64,000 bases of DNA from RYN-230 sp963834515 (GCA_963834515.1 CAWICB010000007.1:682001-746000), one strand, 5' to 3'. Shown: positions 19,760 through 28,179, counted from the first letter of the stretch. Numbers and translations are program-made. The notes: generated by a model from the sequence alone, not told the origin.

Positions 19760-20816
19760 CCGGCGGCCAGCGCACCATGCGGGCGGCCGTGCTCCGCGAG
19801 TTCGGCCAGCTCGTGGTCGAGGATGCGGCCGGCCGGAGCCCGGTCCGGGTGAGGTGCTGGTCCGGGTCCGGGCGTGCGGCATCTGCGGCACCGACCTGAA
19901 GATCGTCGCGGGCGCCTACCGGGGCACCTGGCCGCCCGCGCTGCCGTTCATCATCGGCCACGAATGGTCGGGCGAGGTGGCCGCGCTCGGCCCGGGCGCG
20001 GAGCGGAGCGGGCTGCGCCCGGGGGAGCGGGTGGTGGCCGAGAACCACACCGGCTGCGCCAGCTGCCCGATGTGCCGGGCGGGCCGGTACAACCTGTGCG
20101 AGCGGGTCCGGGAACCGGGCTTCAGGCTGTACGGGCACACCGCCCCCGGCGCGCTGGCCGAGTACGCGGTACGCCCGGCGGTGGCCCTGCACCGGGTCCC
20201 GGACTCGGTCAGCGGGGTGGCGGCCGCGCTGGTCAACCAGGGCGCGCTCACCGTGCACGCGGCCCGGCGGACCGGCCTGCGGGCCGGGGACAGCGTGGCT
20301 GTGTTCGGCCCTGGCCTGCTCGGCCTGCTGATGATCCAGGTCGCCCGGGCCGCCGGGGCCACCAACGTGATCATGGTCGGGCGGGGCCAGCGGCTGGCGG
20401 TGGCCAGCGAGCTCGGCTGCACGGCGGTGGTCGACTATGAGCAGGGCGACCCGGTGGCCGGGATCCGGGCCGCGTCCGGCGGCCGTGGGGTGGACCATGT
20501 GTACGACTGCTCGGGGAACACCGCGGTGCTCACGCAGGCCCTGGGCTCGGTGCGGCGCGGCGGCTCGGTCGCCCTGCTCGGCCTGGCCGGTGGCGCGCTG
20601 GCGGAGCTGCCGGCCGACCGGGTGACCCTCGACGAGCTCAACGTTCTGGGGGTACGTTCGAGTCCAAATGCCTACCCCGCCATGATCTCCTTGCTGGCCT
20701 CGGGCGCGATCCGCACCGGGCCGCTCACCGCCGACCGTTATCCGCTGTCCGATGTCGCCGCGGCGTTCGACGCGCTCGCCCGCCGGGAGTCGATCCGCCC
20801 GATCATCACCATGTAG
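19756..20816 (+). CDS. Zinc-dependent medium-chain alcohol dehydrogenase, frameshifted near 19826-19837
   Basis: About 353 residues if repaired. Catalytic zinc motif CGICGTDLK, GHEWSGEVA, and the structural zinc cysteines in CASCPMCRAGRYNLC. The Rossmann nucleotide-binding region reads VAVFGPGLLGLLMIQVARAAGA. The sorbitol/threonine dehydrogenase-like branch oxidises secondary alcohols with NAD(P). The first frame reads to QLVVEDAA and the second resumes at PEPGPGEVLVRVRACG; one base is missing in the GCGGCCGGCCGG run. ATG 19756 overlaps the upstream stop. It may oxidise a hydroxy intermediate of the operon's pathway. Confidence 0.85.
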
Positions 20817-20834
20817 CACTGCCAGGAGCCGCCG

Positions 20835-21590
20835 ATGCCAGCTGTCCGCGATCCAGGTGACCTGCCCGTCCGGCAGGGCCCAGGCTGGGCCGAGCAGGCC
20901 TGGGCCGGCCCGGAGGAGTTAGGTGCCGCAGTCCCCATGCAGGCCTGGCGCTGGTCCGTGGACCGGTCCGCGGCCAGCCCGCCGATCGGGCTGGGTGCCG
21001 CGGAGGGCCTGCTCTACGTGATAGCCGGGTCGGGTACCGCGGCGGCCGGGGGCGGCTGGTTCCCGCTCAGCCAGGAGAACGTGCTGTGGCTGGGCGGCTG
21101 CCCGGAGATCACGCTGCGCGGCGGGGCCCACGGGCTCGACGTGCTGATCGCCCAGGCGCCCGGCCGCGGCCGCGGCGGGGGCCAGAGCCGCGGGCGGCCA
21201 CAGCTGTTCACCGCGGCTGAGCTGCCGCACCTGGTGTCCACCCGGGACACCCGGGACCGGCTGGACCTGGTTACCGACGGGGTACCGGTGGGGGCCCGGC
21301 AGATCCGGGCCGACCGCATCGTGTATCACCCGGGGGACAGTGCGGCGGCGCATTTCCACGCCGGCTGCCATCACGTGTTCTGCGTGCTGGCCGGGGACGG
21401 GCTGCTGTGCACCGAGCAGGCGGTGAGCCGGCTGGCCGCCGGGATGAGCGCGCTGGTCCTGCCCGGTGAGATGCACTGGTTCGTGAACGACCGCGATGCG
21501 GACTTCTCGTTCGTCGAGTTCTGGGCGCCGCCGCCCGCCGACACGGTGTGGCCGGTGGCGAGCGACCGGTGCACCTGGGCGCCGGCCTGA
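20835..21590 (+). CDS. Two-domain cupin protein
   Basis: 251-residue bicupin. The N-terminal half (about 40-115) is a degenerate cupin, GSGTAAAGGGWFPLSQENVLWLGG, with few metal ligands. The C-terminal half (about 150-235) has the metal-binding pattern FHAGCHHVFCVLAGDGLL with His residues and later MHWFVND. It could be a dioxygenase, isomerase or sugar/acid-binding cupin; the short length argues against homogentisate or gentisate dioxygenase. It sits 18 bp after the alcohol dehydrogenase and 15 bp before the aldolase, within the operon. Confidence 0.75.
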   Translation: MPAVRDPGDLPVRQGPGWAEQAWAGPEELGAAVPMQAWRWSVDRSAASPPIGLGAAEGLLYVIAGSGTAAAGGGWFPLSQENVLWLGGCPEITLRGGAHGLDVLIAQAPGRGRGGGQSRGRPQLFTAAELPHLVSTRDTRDRLDLVTDGVPVGARQIRADRIVYHPGDSAAAHFHAGCHHVFCVLAGDGLLCTEQAVSRLAAGMSALVLPGEMHWFVNDRDADFSFVEFWAPPPADTVWPVASDRCTWAPA

Positions 21591-21605
21591 GCAACGGAGG
21601 GTCAC

Positions 21606-22619
21606 ATGGAGTACACCAAAGCGGAAGCCAAGCAGGCGGCCCGGGCCTGCTTCACCGGGCTGTGGGCGGCGACCACCGCACCGTTCGACTCTTCCGGCGA
21701 CCTGGACGTCGCGGCGCTGCGCGGCGATCTCGACCGGCTGACCGGCGGCCTGCATATCGATGGGATCTTCTGCGGCGGGGTGATGAGCGAGTTCTGGTCG
21801 ATGACCGGCAGCGAGAAGCGCCGCCTGGTCGAGGTGGTGGTGGACGCCACCCGGGGGAGGTGCCCGGTGATCGCGCACACCGGGCATCACTCGGCCCGGC
21901 AGGCCATCGAGCTCACCAGGCACGCCCAGAAGGCCGGGGCGGACTTCGCGGTGCTGATCAACCCGTATTACCCGGCCGCGTCCGACGAAGGTCTTTACCG
22001 CTGGTTCGAGCAGGTCTGCGGGGCGGTGGACATCGGCATCTGGCTGTTCGACACGGCCTACTCCGGGGTGTCGCTGTCCCTGGAGCTGGTCGAGCGGCTG
22101 GCCGCGATCGAGAACGTGTGCGGCATCAAGGTCGGCCGGGAGCACGCGCACTACCTCAAGGTGCTGGATCGCGTCGGCGGCCAGATCATGGTGTGCGAGC
22201 CGCACGAGGGCACCTGGCTGGAGAACATCCGCGACCACGGCCAGCGGTGCTTCATGTCGTCGGCCGCGCCGTACCTGTACCAGACGCCGGAGTGGCAGCC
22301 GATGCGCGAGTACACCGGGCTGGCCCTGGGCGGCGACTTCACCGGCGCCGCCCAGGTCGCGGCGACCCTCGACCCGGTGCGGGCGGTGGCGGCCAAGTGG
22401 CTGCACGGCAAGCAGCGGATGGCCGACGCGCTGGCCTCCATCAAGGCGTGGGCCGGCCTGGTCGGCATGTCCGGCGGGCCGGTCCGGCTGCCGGTGCTGC
22501 CGCACACCGAGGCCGAGGTGGCCGAGCTCGCCGCCGACCTGGACGCGGTCGGGCTGCTGCCGGACCGCGGCCGGTCAGCCCGGGTGCTGGGGAACGGTCA
22601 CCGGCCGGTGCGCGGCTGA
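21606..22619 (+). CDS. Dihydrodipicolinate synthase-family aldolase/hydratase
   Basis: 337-residue class I aldolase-fold protein. The Schiff-base Lys is in CGIKVGREH, the catalytic Tyr is in LINPYYPAA, and the GGVMSEF loop replaces the canonical GTTGE. It is longer than DapA (about 290) and lacks the exact DapA loop, so it is more likely a catabolic pyruvate aldolase, hydratase-aldolase or decarboxylase acting on a keto acid. SD GGAGGG before ATG 21606. Last gene of the 13-gene operon. Its 3' end overlaps the convergent FAD oxidoreductase by 45 bp. Confidence 0.82.
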   Translation: MEYTKAEAKQAARACFTGLWAATTAPFDSSGDLDVAALRGDLDRLTGGLHIDGIFCGGVMSEFWSMTGSEKRRLVEVVVDATRGRCPVIAHTGHHSARQAIELTRHAQKAGADFAVLINPYYPAASDEGLYRWFEQVCGAVDIGIWLFDTAYSGVSLSLELVERLAAIENVCGIKVGREHAHYLKVLDRVGGQIMVCEPHEGTWLENIRDHGQRCFMSSAAPYLYQTPEWQPMREYTGLALGGDFTGAAQVAATLDPVRAVAAKWLHGKQRMADALASIKAWAGLVGMSGGPVRLPVLPHTEAEVAELAADLDAVGLLPDRGRSARVLGNGHRPVRG

Positions 22620-24200
22620 GCCCATCACCTCGGCCGGGTCGTGACCGAGGTCGGACAGCATGACGATGGCCGCGTTACGGCCCGGGGCACCGGTGATGGA
22701 CCCGCCCGGGTGGGTGGACCCGCCGGTCTGGTAGAGCCCCGGGATGGGCATCCGGTGCGCGGCCCAGCCGGGCACCGGGCGGAGCGGCCCGCTGAACGCG
22801 GGCCCCCGGTTCCCGCCGTGGAACGCGCCGTGGATCATGTGCGGGTTCAGCTGCTCGATGTCCTCGGGGGACTTCACCAGGCTGGCCAGGATCACGTCGT
22901 CGGTGAACCCGGGCGCGGCCCGGCGCAGCCGGTCCAGCTGGTGCCGGGCGTGCTCGTGCTTCAGCTCGGCCCAGCCGCCCGGGCCAGGCTGGTAGACCTG
23001 CGGGCTGAGGATCTTCACCGTGTGCTGCCCGGCCGGCGCCCGGCCCGGGTCGGCCAGCGTGGGCGTGGCCACCAGCACCCAGGGCGGGTCGGCGAAGAAC
23101 CGCCCGGTGCGCAGGTCGGCGCCCATCTGGATCATCTCCTCCGGCCAGCCGGCCAGCCCGGCCGACACGGCGCTGCGGGTGCGGCCCGGGGCGTCCGGGT
23201 CCTGGAACTCCGGGGCTGCGGTGGTGCAGTAGTAGGTCGCGAAGCCCGGCACCCCCACGTCGTAGGTGTCCACCCCGTAGTGGAACTCCTCCGGCCAGGC
23301 CGGCCGGGGCGCCATGTCCCGCAGGTGGGTGACGTGGATGGTGGACAGCACGGCGGTGCCGGCCCGGTACTGGGTGCCGTCGGCCGTCTGCACCCCGGTG
23401 CACTGGCCGCCGTCCAGCAGCAGCCGGCTGACCCGCTGGCCGCAGATCACCGTGCCGCCGTGGTCGGCCAGGTAGCCGGTGAGCGCGGCGGTCAGCCGGC
23501 CGGAGCCGCCGATCGGGATGGACCAGCTGCGCTGCTGGCGGCCGAACGTCTGCGCGTAGGGCAGCACCCCCGAGCCGGGCTCATCGACCGGCTGGAACAC
23601 CTGGAACGCCATCCACAGCAGGAACGCCTGGACGTGCCGGCTGGTGAACTCGTGCTGCACCACCTGGGCCGCGGACAGCTGCTGCCGCCGGGCCCAGATC
23701 CGGCCGCGCGGGTGCTCGGCCAGCCGCGCCCCCAGCGCCGGGCCGTACCCGACCGGGGTGAACTGGGACTGGCTGAAGATGTGCTTGACCTCGTCGTACT
23801 CGTCCAGCAGCCGGAGGTAGGCGGCCGCGTCGGCGGCCGAGAACCGGGCCACCTCCTCGGCCGTCCGGTCCCGGTCCAGCCACATGGTGAGCTGGCGGCC
23901 GTCCGGGAACGCTACGTGCTCCACCGGGTCGGGCTCGGCGTAACGCAGCCCGTAGTCGGCGGCCAGCCCGAGCTCGTCGTGCAGCAGGGCCGGGTTGACC
24001 CGGATCATGGTGTGCCCGGTGGCACACGTGTCGATGCCGAAGCCGGGCAGCAGCAGCTCCTCGGTGGCCGCGCCGCCGCCCGGCACCGGCCTGGCGTCCA
24101 GCACCAGGCAGCGGTAGCCGGCCTTGGCCAGGTAGCACGCGGCGAGCAGGCTGTTGTGCCCGGCCCCGGCCACCACGATGTCGGCGTCGCTGTCGGTCAT
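22575..24200 (-). CDS. FAD-dependent phytoene desaturase-like oxidoreductase
   Basis: 541-residue flavoprotein. The dinucleotide-binding motif GAGHNSLLAA is at about residues 10-20, followed by VLDARPVPGGGAATEE. The C-terminal FAD motif is near LYQTGGSTHPGGSITGAPG, as in CrtI-like oxidoreductases. It probably desaturates or oxidises an alicyclic or isoprenoid-like substrate; there are no other carotenoid genes here. Start ATG 24200 after GGGGTG is preferred over an upstream ATG at 24287, because the FAD motif should be near the N-terminus and the region between holds an operator-like palindrome. It runs tail-to-tail with the operon and overlaps its last gene. Confidence 0.82.
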   Translation of the reverse strand: MTDSDADIVVAGAGHNSLLAACYLAKAGYRCLVLDARPVPGGGAATEELLLPGFGIDTCATGHTMIRVNPALLHDELGLAADYGLRYAEPDPVEHVAFPDGRQLTMWLDRDRTAEEVARFSAADAAAYLRLLDEYDEVKHIFSQSQFTPVGYGPALGARLAEHPRGRIWARRQQLSAAQVVQHEFTSRHVQAFLLWMAFQVFQPVDEPGSGVLPYAQTFGRQQRSWSIPIGGSGRLTAALTGYLADHGGTVICGQRVSRLLLDGGQCTGVQTADGTQYRAGTAVLSTIHVTHLRDMAPRPAWPEEFHYGVDTYDVGVPGFATYYCTTAAPEFQDPDAPGRTRSAVSAGLAGWPEEMIQMGADLRTGRFFADPPWVLVATPTLADPGRAPAGQHTVKILSPQVYQPGPGGWAELKHEHARHQLDRLRRAAPGFTDDVILASLVKSPEDIEQLNPHMIHGAFHGGNRGPAFSGPLRPVPGWAAHRMPIPGLYQTGGSTHPGGSITGAPGRNAAIVMLSDLGHDPAEVMGSAAHRPVTVPQHPG

Positions 24201-24232
24201 GCCGCACCCCACCTGCCTGCCCGCGCCTCGTC

Positions 24233-24246
24233 TGCAAACCATTGCA
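24233..24246 (-). promoter_or_regulatory. LacI-type operator upstream of the FAD oxidoreductase
   Basis: TGCAAACCATTGCA is a near-palindrome (TGCAA, four bases, TTGCA) located 33 bp upstream of the oxidoreductase ATG. It matches 11 of 14 positions of the site at 8774 and is related to that at 54843. The central bases are CC rather than CG. Binding by the LacI protein at 7600 is an inference from this similarity. Confidence 0.5.
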
Positions 24247-24367
24247 TCAGCTGATACTGACATCCTCCGGGGCAGCCCGACAAGCACCGCATCTCACTCC
24301 TGCCGGGTGACGCCGGGGGTAGCCGGGCCGCCTAGCGTCGGCGGTAAAGCCCAGGGAGGACACAGCG

Positions 24368-24916
24368 ATGGCGCACCCCGACACCCTGTACGTGCTGGCC
24401 GCGGCCTATGACAACGTGCCCAGCGCGGTCGAGGACTACGAGGCCGTGAAGGCCCTCTACTACGCGGTCAAGACCTCACACGAGTTCGACGCCGCGGTCA
24501 TCGCCAAGGATGCGGACGGCAAGGTCAGCATCGTCAAGAAGCACGAGCAGCCGACCCGGCACGGGGCCGCGGTGGGCCTTGGCTGGGGCCTGGCCGCCGG
24601 GGTCGCGGCCGCGCTGTTCCCGCCGGTGGGCATCCTCGGCGCGCTGGCCATGGGCGCGGGCGGCGGTGCCGCGATCGGCGCGGTCGCCGGGCACGCCAGC
24701 GGCGGGATGAGCCGCGGTGACCTGAAGGAGCTGGGCGAGACCCTGGACGACGGCACCGCCGGGCTGCTGGTGGTATACGAGGCCAACCTGGCCGAGCAGG
24801 TCGCGGCCAACATCAAGGCCGCCAACAAGATGATCTCCAAGGAGACCGACATGGCGGCCGACCAGCTGGCCGCCGACCTCAAGCAGGCCGACCAGGCGGC
24901 CAGCTCCGGCCAGTAG
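24368..24916 (+). CDS. DUF1269 family protein with glycine-rich membrane-like centre
   Basis: 182-residue protein. An N-terminal alpha/beta part (LYVLAAAYDNVPSAVEDYEA) is followed by a Gly/Ala hydrophobic centre (about 70-110, with GWGLAAGVAAALFPPVGILG and GGAAIGAVAGHASGG). An alpha-helical C-terminus ends in ASSGQ. The layout matches DUF1269/YqaP-like proteins of unknown function. SD AGGGAGGA before ATG 24368. Its stop codon lies in the first unit of a six-copy tandem repeat, so the C-terminal residues ASSGQ are themselves repeat-encoded. Confidence 0.75.
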   Translation: MAHPDTLYVLAAAYDNVPSAVEDYEAVKALYYAVKTSHEFDAAVIAKDADGKVSIVKKHEQPTRHGAAVGLGWGLAAGVAAALFPPVGILGALAMGAGGGAAIGAVAGHASGGMSRGDLKELGETLDDGTAGLLVVYEANLAEQVAANIKAANKMISKETDMAADQLAADLKQADQAASSGQ

Positions 24917-25020
24917 CGGCCAGCTCCGGCCAGTAAGGTCAGCTCCGGCCAGTAAGGTCAGCTCCGGCCAGTAAGGTCAGCTCCGGCCAGTAAAGGTCAG
25001 CTCCGGCCAGTAAAGGTCAG
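24898..25020. repeat. Tandem repeat (about 19-20 bp, six copies plus a partial) bridging two convergent genes
   Basis: The units end in CAGCTCCGGCCAGTAA (first copy TAG): 24898-24916, 24917-24936, 24937-24955, 24956-24974, 24975-24993, 24994-25013, then a partial aggtcag to 25020. Each unit carries a stop for the left gene (TAG/TAA on +). The later units also carry TCA, a TGA on the minus strand. The left gene ends in copy 1 and the GNAT gene ends in the last partial copy. Looks like slippage expansion (a minisatellite). Confidence 0.9.
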
Positions 25021-25484
25021 CCGGCCAGCCCGCGGAGCGCCGGCCCGGTCACCCGGTTGATGATCCACTCGGACATCTCGGCTGCGCCGAGCGAGGCGTA
25101 GAAGTCCCGGGCCGGCGTGTTCCAGTCCAGCACGGCCCACTCCAGCCGGGGATAGCCGCGGGCCACGCAGATCCGGGCCAGCGCGGCCAGCAGGGCCCGG
25201 CCCAGGCCGAGCCGCCGCAGCCCGGGCCGGACGTAGAGGTCCTCGAGGTAGATGCCGTGGCTCGCCTCCCAGGTGGAGAAGCTCAGGTACCACAGCGCGA
25301 AACCGCCGACCTCGCCGTCGTGCTCGGCCACCAGCGCGAACACCGCAGGTGGCTCGGCCAGCAAGGCCCGGCGCAGGTCGTCCTCGGTGCCGGTGACGTC
25401 GGCCAGCGACTTCTCGTAGCTGGCCAGGTCCCGGATCAGCTGGTAGATCACCGGGATGTCGGCGGGCCGGGCCGGGCGGATCAT
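25017..25484 (-). CDS. GNAT family N-acetyltransferase (diamine/thialysine acetyltransferase-like)
   Basis: 155-residue acetyltransferase with a full GNAT fold. It begins IRPARPADIPVIYQLIRDLA. The motif LEDLYVRPGLRRLGLGRALL contains the acetyl-CoA pyrophosphate loop (R-x-x-G-x-G/A), and NTPARDFYASLGA is motif B. FALWYLSFSTWEASHGIYLEDL resembles the SSAT/thialysine acetyltransferase group, so polyamines or amino acids are likely substrates. Its ATG overlaps the GntR stop (ATGA), so the two are co-transcribed. The gene ends inside the tandem repeat array. Confidence 0.88.
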   Translation of the reverse strand: MIRPARPADIPVIYQLIRDLASYEKSLADVTGTEDDLRRALLAEPPAVFALVAEHDGEVGGFALWYLSFSTWEASHGIYLEDLYVRPGLRRLGLGRALLAALARICVARGYPRLEWAVLDWNTPARDFYASLGAAEMSEWIINRVTGPALRGLAG

Positions 25485-26224
25485 GCCGGGAACCGGTAGC
25501 GCAGCCGGAACTGGTCGGCCGCGATCACGACCTCGCCGGTCTCGACGGTGCGCGGGCCGGCCTGGTGGGCCCGCTCGATGACCAGCACCGGGGAGCCCGG
25601 CGGCAGGCCGAGCACGGCCGCCTCGGCGGACAGCGCCGGCCGCACCGAAATCTCCTCCACCACCTGGTCGACGGTAATACCCAGGTCGCGCATCCGGTCG
25701 GTGACCGCGCGGCCCGCGGCGTCGGCAGCGGCCGATCCGGCCAGGTCCGGCTCGTAGCTGGTGGCCAGCTGCACCGGGGTGCCGTCCGCGCTCATCAGGT
25801 ACCTGGTCCGGGTCACCGGCTGGTCACGGTCGGCCAGGCCGAGCCGCCGGGCCACCGGCCCGGGCGGGATGACCCGGTCCGACTGGTACTCCCAGGACAG
25901 CCGGGGCGACGCCGCGGCCGGGCCGCCGTCCGGGGCCGCCTCGGACAGGCCGAACGGCGAGCCGGGAAAGTGCGGCCGGTCGTGCTCCAGGTACGCCGGC
26001 GCCGGGAGCCTGCGCACGTAGGACCCGGACCCGGCGCGGGCCTCGATCAGCCCCTCGGCGGCCAGCACCTGGAGCGCGTGCTTGGCTGCGGTCTCGCCCA
26101 CGCCGTACCTGGCGATGATCGCGTTACGCGACGGGACCCGCGCCCCCGGGGCGAGCATCCCGCCCCGGATCTGATCCCGCAGGTCGGCCAGGACGCGCTG
26201 GTAGATGGCACCCACCGGCGACAT
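25481..26224 (-). CDS. GntR family (HutC/UTRA) transcriptional regulator
   Basis: 247-residue regulator. The N-terminal GntR winged HTH (IYQRVLADLRDQIRGGML through VPSRNAIIARYGVGETAAKHALQVL) is followed by a UTRA effector domain from about residue 85 (SDRVIPPGPVARRLGL to the C-terminus). The start ATG 24 residues in from a longer possible reading is preferred because the HTH normally begins close to the N-terminus. It is translationally coupled to the GNAT gene and may control it. The effector is unknown. Confidence 0.87.
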   Translation of the reverse strand: MSPVGAIYQRVLADLRDQIRGGMLAPGARVPSRNAIIARYGVGETAAKHALQVLAAEGLIEARAGSGSYVRRLPAPAYLEHDRPHFPGSPFGLSEAAPDGGPAAASPRLSWEYQSDRVIPPGPVARRLGLADRDQPVTRTRYLMSADGTPVQLATSYEPDLAGSAAADAAGRAVTDRMRDLGITVDQVVEEISVRPALSAEAAVLGLPPGSPVLVIERAHQAGPRTVETGEVVIAADQFRLRYRFPA

Positions 26225-26290
26225 TGTGACGCACCGGCGGGCAAGCTGTGGGCCCAATTGGCATGCTGTGACCATAGCTTGGCCCGCCGG

Positions 26291-26956
26291 TCACTTCTTC
26301 CGGGCGAAGATCACCCCATCGCCGATGGACAGCATGGCCAGCTCCACCCGGTCATCGGCGATGACCTGCTCGTTGAAGTCGCGGATGGCCCGGGCGTCCG
26401 GATCGGGGTCCGGGTCGAAGATCCGGCCGTGCAGGAACGTGTTGTCCACCAGGATGATCCCGCCGCTGCGGGTCCGCGGCACGATCTCCGCCCAGTAGCT
26501 GGGGTAGCCGGTCTTGTCCGCGTCGATGAAGGCCAGGTCGATCGGCGCGTCCGCGGGCAGCGCGCGCAGCGTGTCGGCGGCCGGGCCGAGGCGCAGCTCG
26601 ATCCGGTCGGCCAGGCCAGCCTTCAGCCAGTACTCGCGGGCCAGCGCGGTCCATTCGGCGTTCACGTCGCAGCACAGCAGCCGGCCGCCGGGGGCCAGCC
26701 CGCGGGCCAGGCAGATGGCGGAGTACCCGGTGAACGTCCCGACCTCGACCGCCCGCCGCGGCGCGGCCAGCTGGCTGACCAGGGTCATGAACGTGCCCTG
26801 CTCGGCGCCGATCTGCAGGGTCACCCGGTCCGGGAAGCGCCGGGCGGTCTCGGCCCGCAGCCCGGCCAGCAGCGCGTCCGGCGGGCTGGAGTGGGTCAGG
26901 ACGTAGTCCAGGATCTGACGGCTGACATGCTCGGTTCCGGTAGCCACCCGGTCCAC
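26291..26956 (-). CDS. SAM-dependent O-methyltransferase (class I, COMT-like)
   Basis: About 221 residues. The SAM-binding motif VEVGTFTGYSAICLARGL and the acidic LLCCDVNAEW are followed by the metal-site motif AFIDADKTGYPSYW and later DNTF, as in bacterial catechol/caffeoyl-CoA-type O-methyltransferases needing a divalent cation. Start GTG 26956 is chosen; GTG 26947 is also possible. It runs in the same direction as the GntR gene, with 66 bp between. Likely acts on a phenolic hydroxyl. Confidence 0.85.
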   Translation of the reverse strand: MDRVATGTEHVSRQILDYVLTHSSPPDALLAGLRAETARRFPDRVTLQIGAEQGTFMTLVSQLAAPRRAVEVGTFTGYSAICLARGLAPGGRLLCCDVNAEWTALAREYWLKAGLADRIELRLGPAADTLRALPADAPIDLAFIDADKTGYPSYWAEIVPRTRSGGIILVDNTFLHGRIFDPDPDPDARAIRDFNEQVIADDRVELAMLSIGDGVIFARKK

Positions 26957-27014
26957 GTTAGCGCTCAGATCCCCGGGTACCGCACCCCGGTGAGCCGTTC
27001 CGATTCCTGCCACC

Positions 27015-27155
27015 GCCCACGGCGGGCAGCATCAGCCCGGTCAGCGCGAAGTGCCCGAGGTGGCTGGTGCCGAACTGCAGCTCGAAGCCGTCGGTGGCGG
27101 TGCCGTAGGGCGGCATCATCAGGCCCGCGTTGTTGATCAGCAGGTCCAGCCGCTG
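27015..27155 (-). pseudogene. Remnant of a short-chain dehydrogenase/reductase
   Basis: About 45 residues of SDR sequence are recognisable: LDLLINNAGLMMPPYG (the NNAG motif), then FELQFGTSHLGHFALTG. Neither the glycine-rich cofactor motif upstream nor the YxxxK catalytic region downstream can be found in any frame, and the O-methyltransferase starts within 60 bp. It is therefore an internal fragment rather than a frameshifted gene. It fills the roughly 300-bp gap between the O-methyltransferase and lgt. Confidence 0.7.
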
Positions 27156-27252
27156 GTGCCGGGCGTCACCACGGCCGTCCGGCCGGCCTGGTCCGGGACG
27201 TCTGCGGCCGTCCACGGCGGTTCTGGCATTGAGCCACGGTACGCTCGGGCGC

Positions 27253-28179
27253 ATGGCCCTGGCTTCGCCTTTCTACATCCCGAGCCCGCCGGTGAACGGC
27301 TTCCACATCGGCCCGGCGTACATCCACTTCTACGGGCTGATGTACGTGATCGGGATCACGCTGGCCATCCTCATCACCCAGCGCCGGTGGAAGGCGGCCG
27401 GCGGCGACGCGGCGCTGGTCGGCGACGTAGCCATCTGGGCTGTGCCCGCAGGCATCATCGGCGGCCGCATCTACTTCGACCTGACCACGCCGAAGTACAT
27501 CCCGCACCACTGGTATGGCGTGTTCGCGGTGTGGGATGGCGGGCTGGGCATCTGGGGCGGGATCGCGCTGGCCGCCGTGGTCGGGGCGTGGCGGGTCCGC
27601 CGGTCCGGGGCCAGTACCGCGCTGTTCATGGACGCGGTGGCGCCCGCGCTGCTGGTGGCCCAGGCCATCGGCCGGGTCGGCAACTACTTCAACCAGGAAC
27701 TGTTCGGCGGGCCGACCACACTGCCCTGGGCGCTGCAGATCTCCCCGCAGTTCCGGCCGACCGGATACACCCAGTACACGACGTTCCACCCGACGTTCCT
27801 GTACGAGTTCATCTTCGACCTGGCCTGTGCGGCGCTGCTCGTCTGGCTGGGCCACCACCGCAACATCAAGCCACCCGGCCTGTTCGCGCTGTACGTCGCG
27901 GGCTACTCGGCGTTCCGCATCTTCGAGGAGTCGCTCCGGGTCGACCCGTCCGAGCATTTCCTCGGGCTGCGGCTGAACATGTACGTGGCCAGCGTGCTGA
28001 CCGTGGTCGGCGCCGTCTGGTTCATCCGCTCGCAGCGCCGCGGCCGCCCGGCTGCGGAACTGCGCGCCCGGCGGCCGGACAGCACGGACGGGGAGAGCGC
28101 CGCTGCGCCCGGCGGCCCGGCCGGGTCCGGCGAAGCGGCCCAGTCCAGCGCGGCCGAGTCCAGCGAGACGGCCCGCTAG
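27253..28179 (+). CDS. lgt: Phosphatidylglycerol-prolipoprotein diacylglyceryl transferase
   Basis: 308-residue membrane enzyme that transfers diacylglyceryl from phosphatidylglycerol to the lipobox Cys of prolipoproteins, such as the two binding proteins in this window. Family motifs: HFYGLMYVIGI near the N-terminus, GGRIYFDL, the Lgt signature GRVGNYFNQELFG, and RIFEESLRVDPSEHFLGL in the C-terminal half. About seven membrane helices. The tail after residue 260 is a hydrophilic Ala/Ser-rich extension, common in actinobacteria. ATG 27253 is 16 residues before HFYG. Confidence 0.95.
   Translation: MALASPFYIPSPPVNGFHIGPAYIHFYGLMYVIGITLAILITQRRWKAAGGDAALVGDVAIWAVPAGIIGGRIYFDLTTPKYIPHHWYGVFAVWDGGLGIWGGIALAAVVGAWRVRRSGASTALFMDAVAPALLVAQAIGRVGNYFNQELFGGPTTLPWALQISPQFRPTGYTQYTTFHPTFLYEFIFDLACAALLVWLGHHRNIKPPGLFALYVAGYSAFRIFEESLRVDPSEHFLGLRLNMYVASVLTVVGAVWFIRSQRRGRPAAELRARRPDSTDGESAAAPGGPAGSGEAAQSSAAESSETAR

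Noticed and set aside
17591..19891. Open frame of 766 codons on the minus strand opposite the ThDP and creatininase genes
   Set aside because: It is the mirror of strongly GC-biased genes on the + strand, with low-complexity Arg/Gly/Pro/His composition and no domain. Many similar long antisense frames occur across the window.
8804..22619. Reading the operon as branched-chain amino acid uptake and breakdown
   Set aside because: The transporter type fits, but no branched-chain keto acid dehydrogenase, acyl-CoA dehydrogenase or transaminase is present, and amidohydrolase and creatininase genes do not belong to that pathway.
24201..24287. Upstream ATG (24287) as the start of the FAD oxidoreductase
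   Set aside because: The extra 29 residues push the FAD-binding motif away from the N-terminus and would place the operator-like palindrome inside the coding region.
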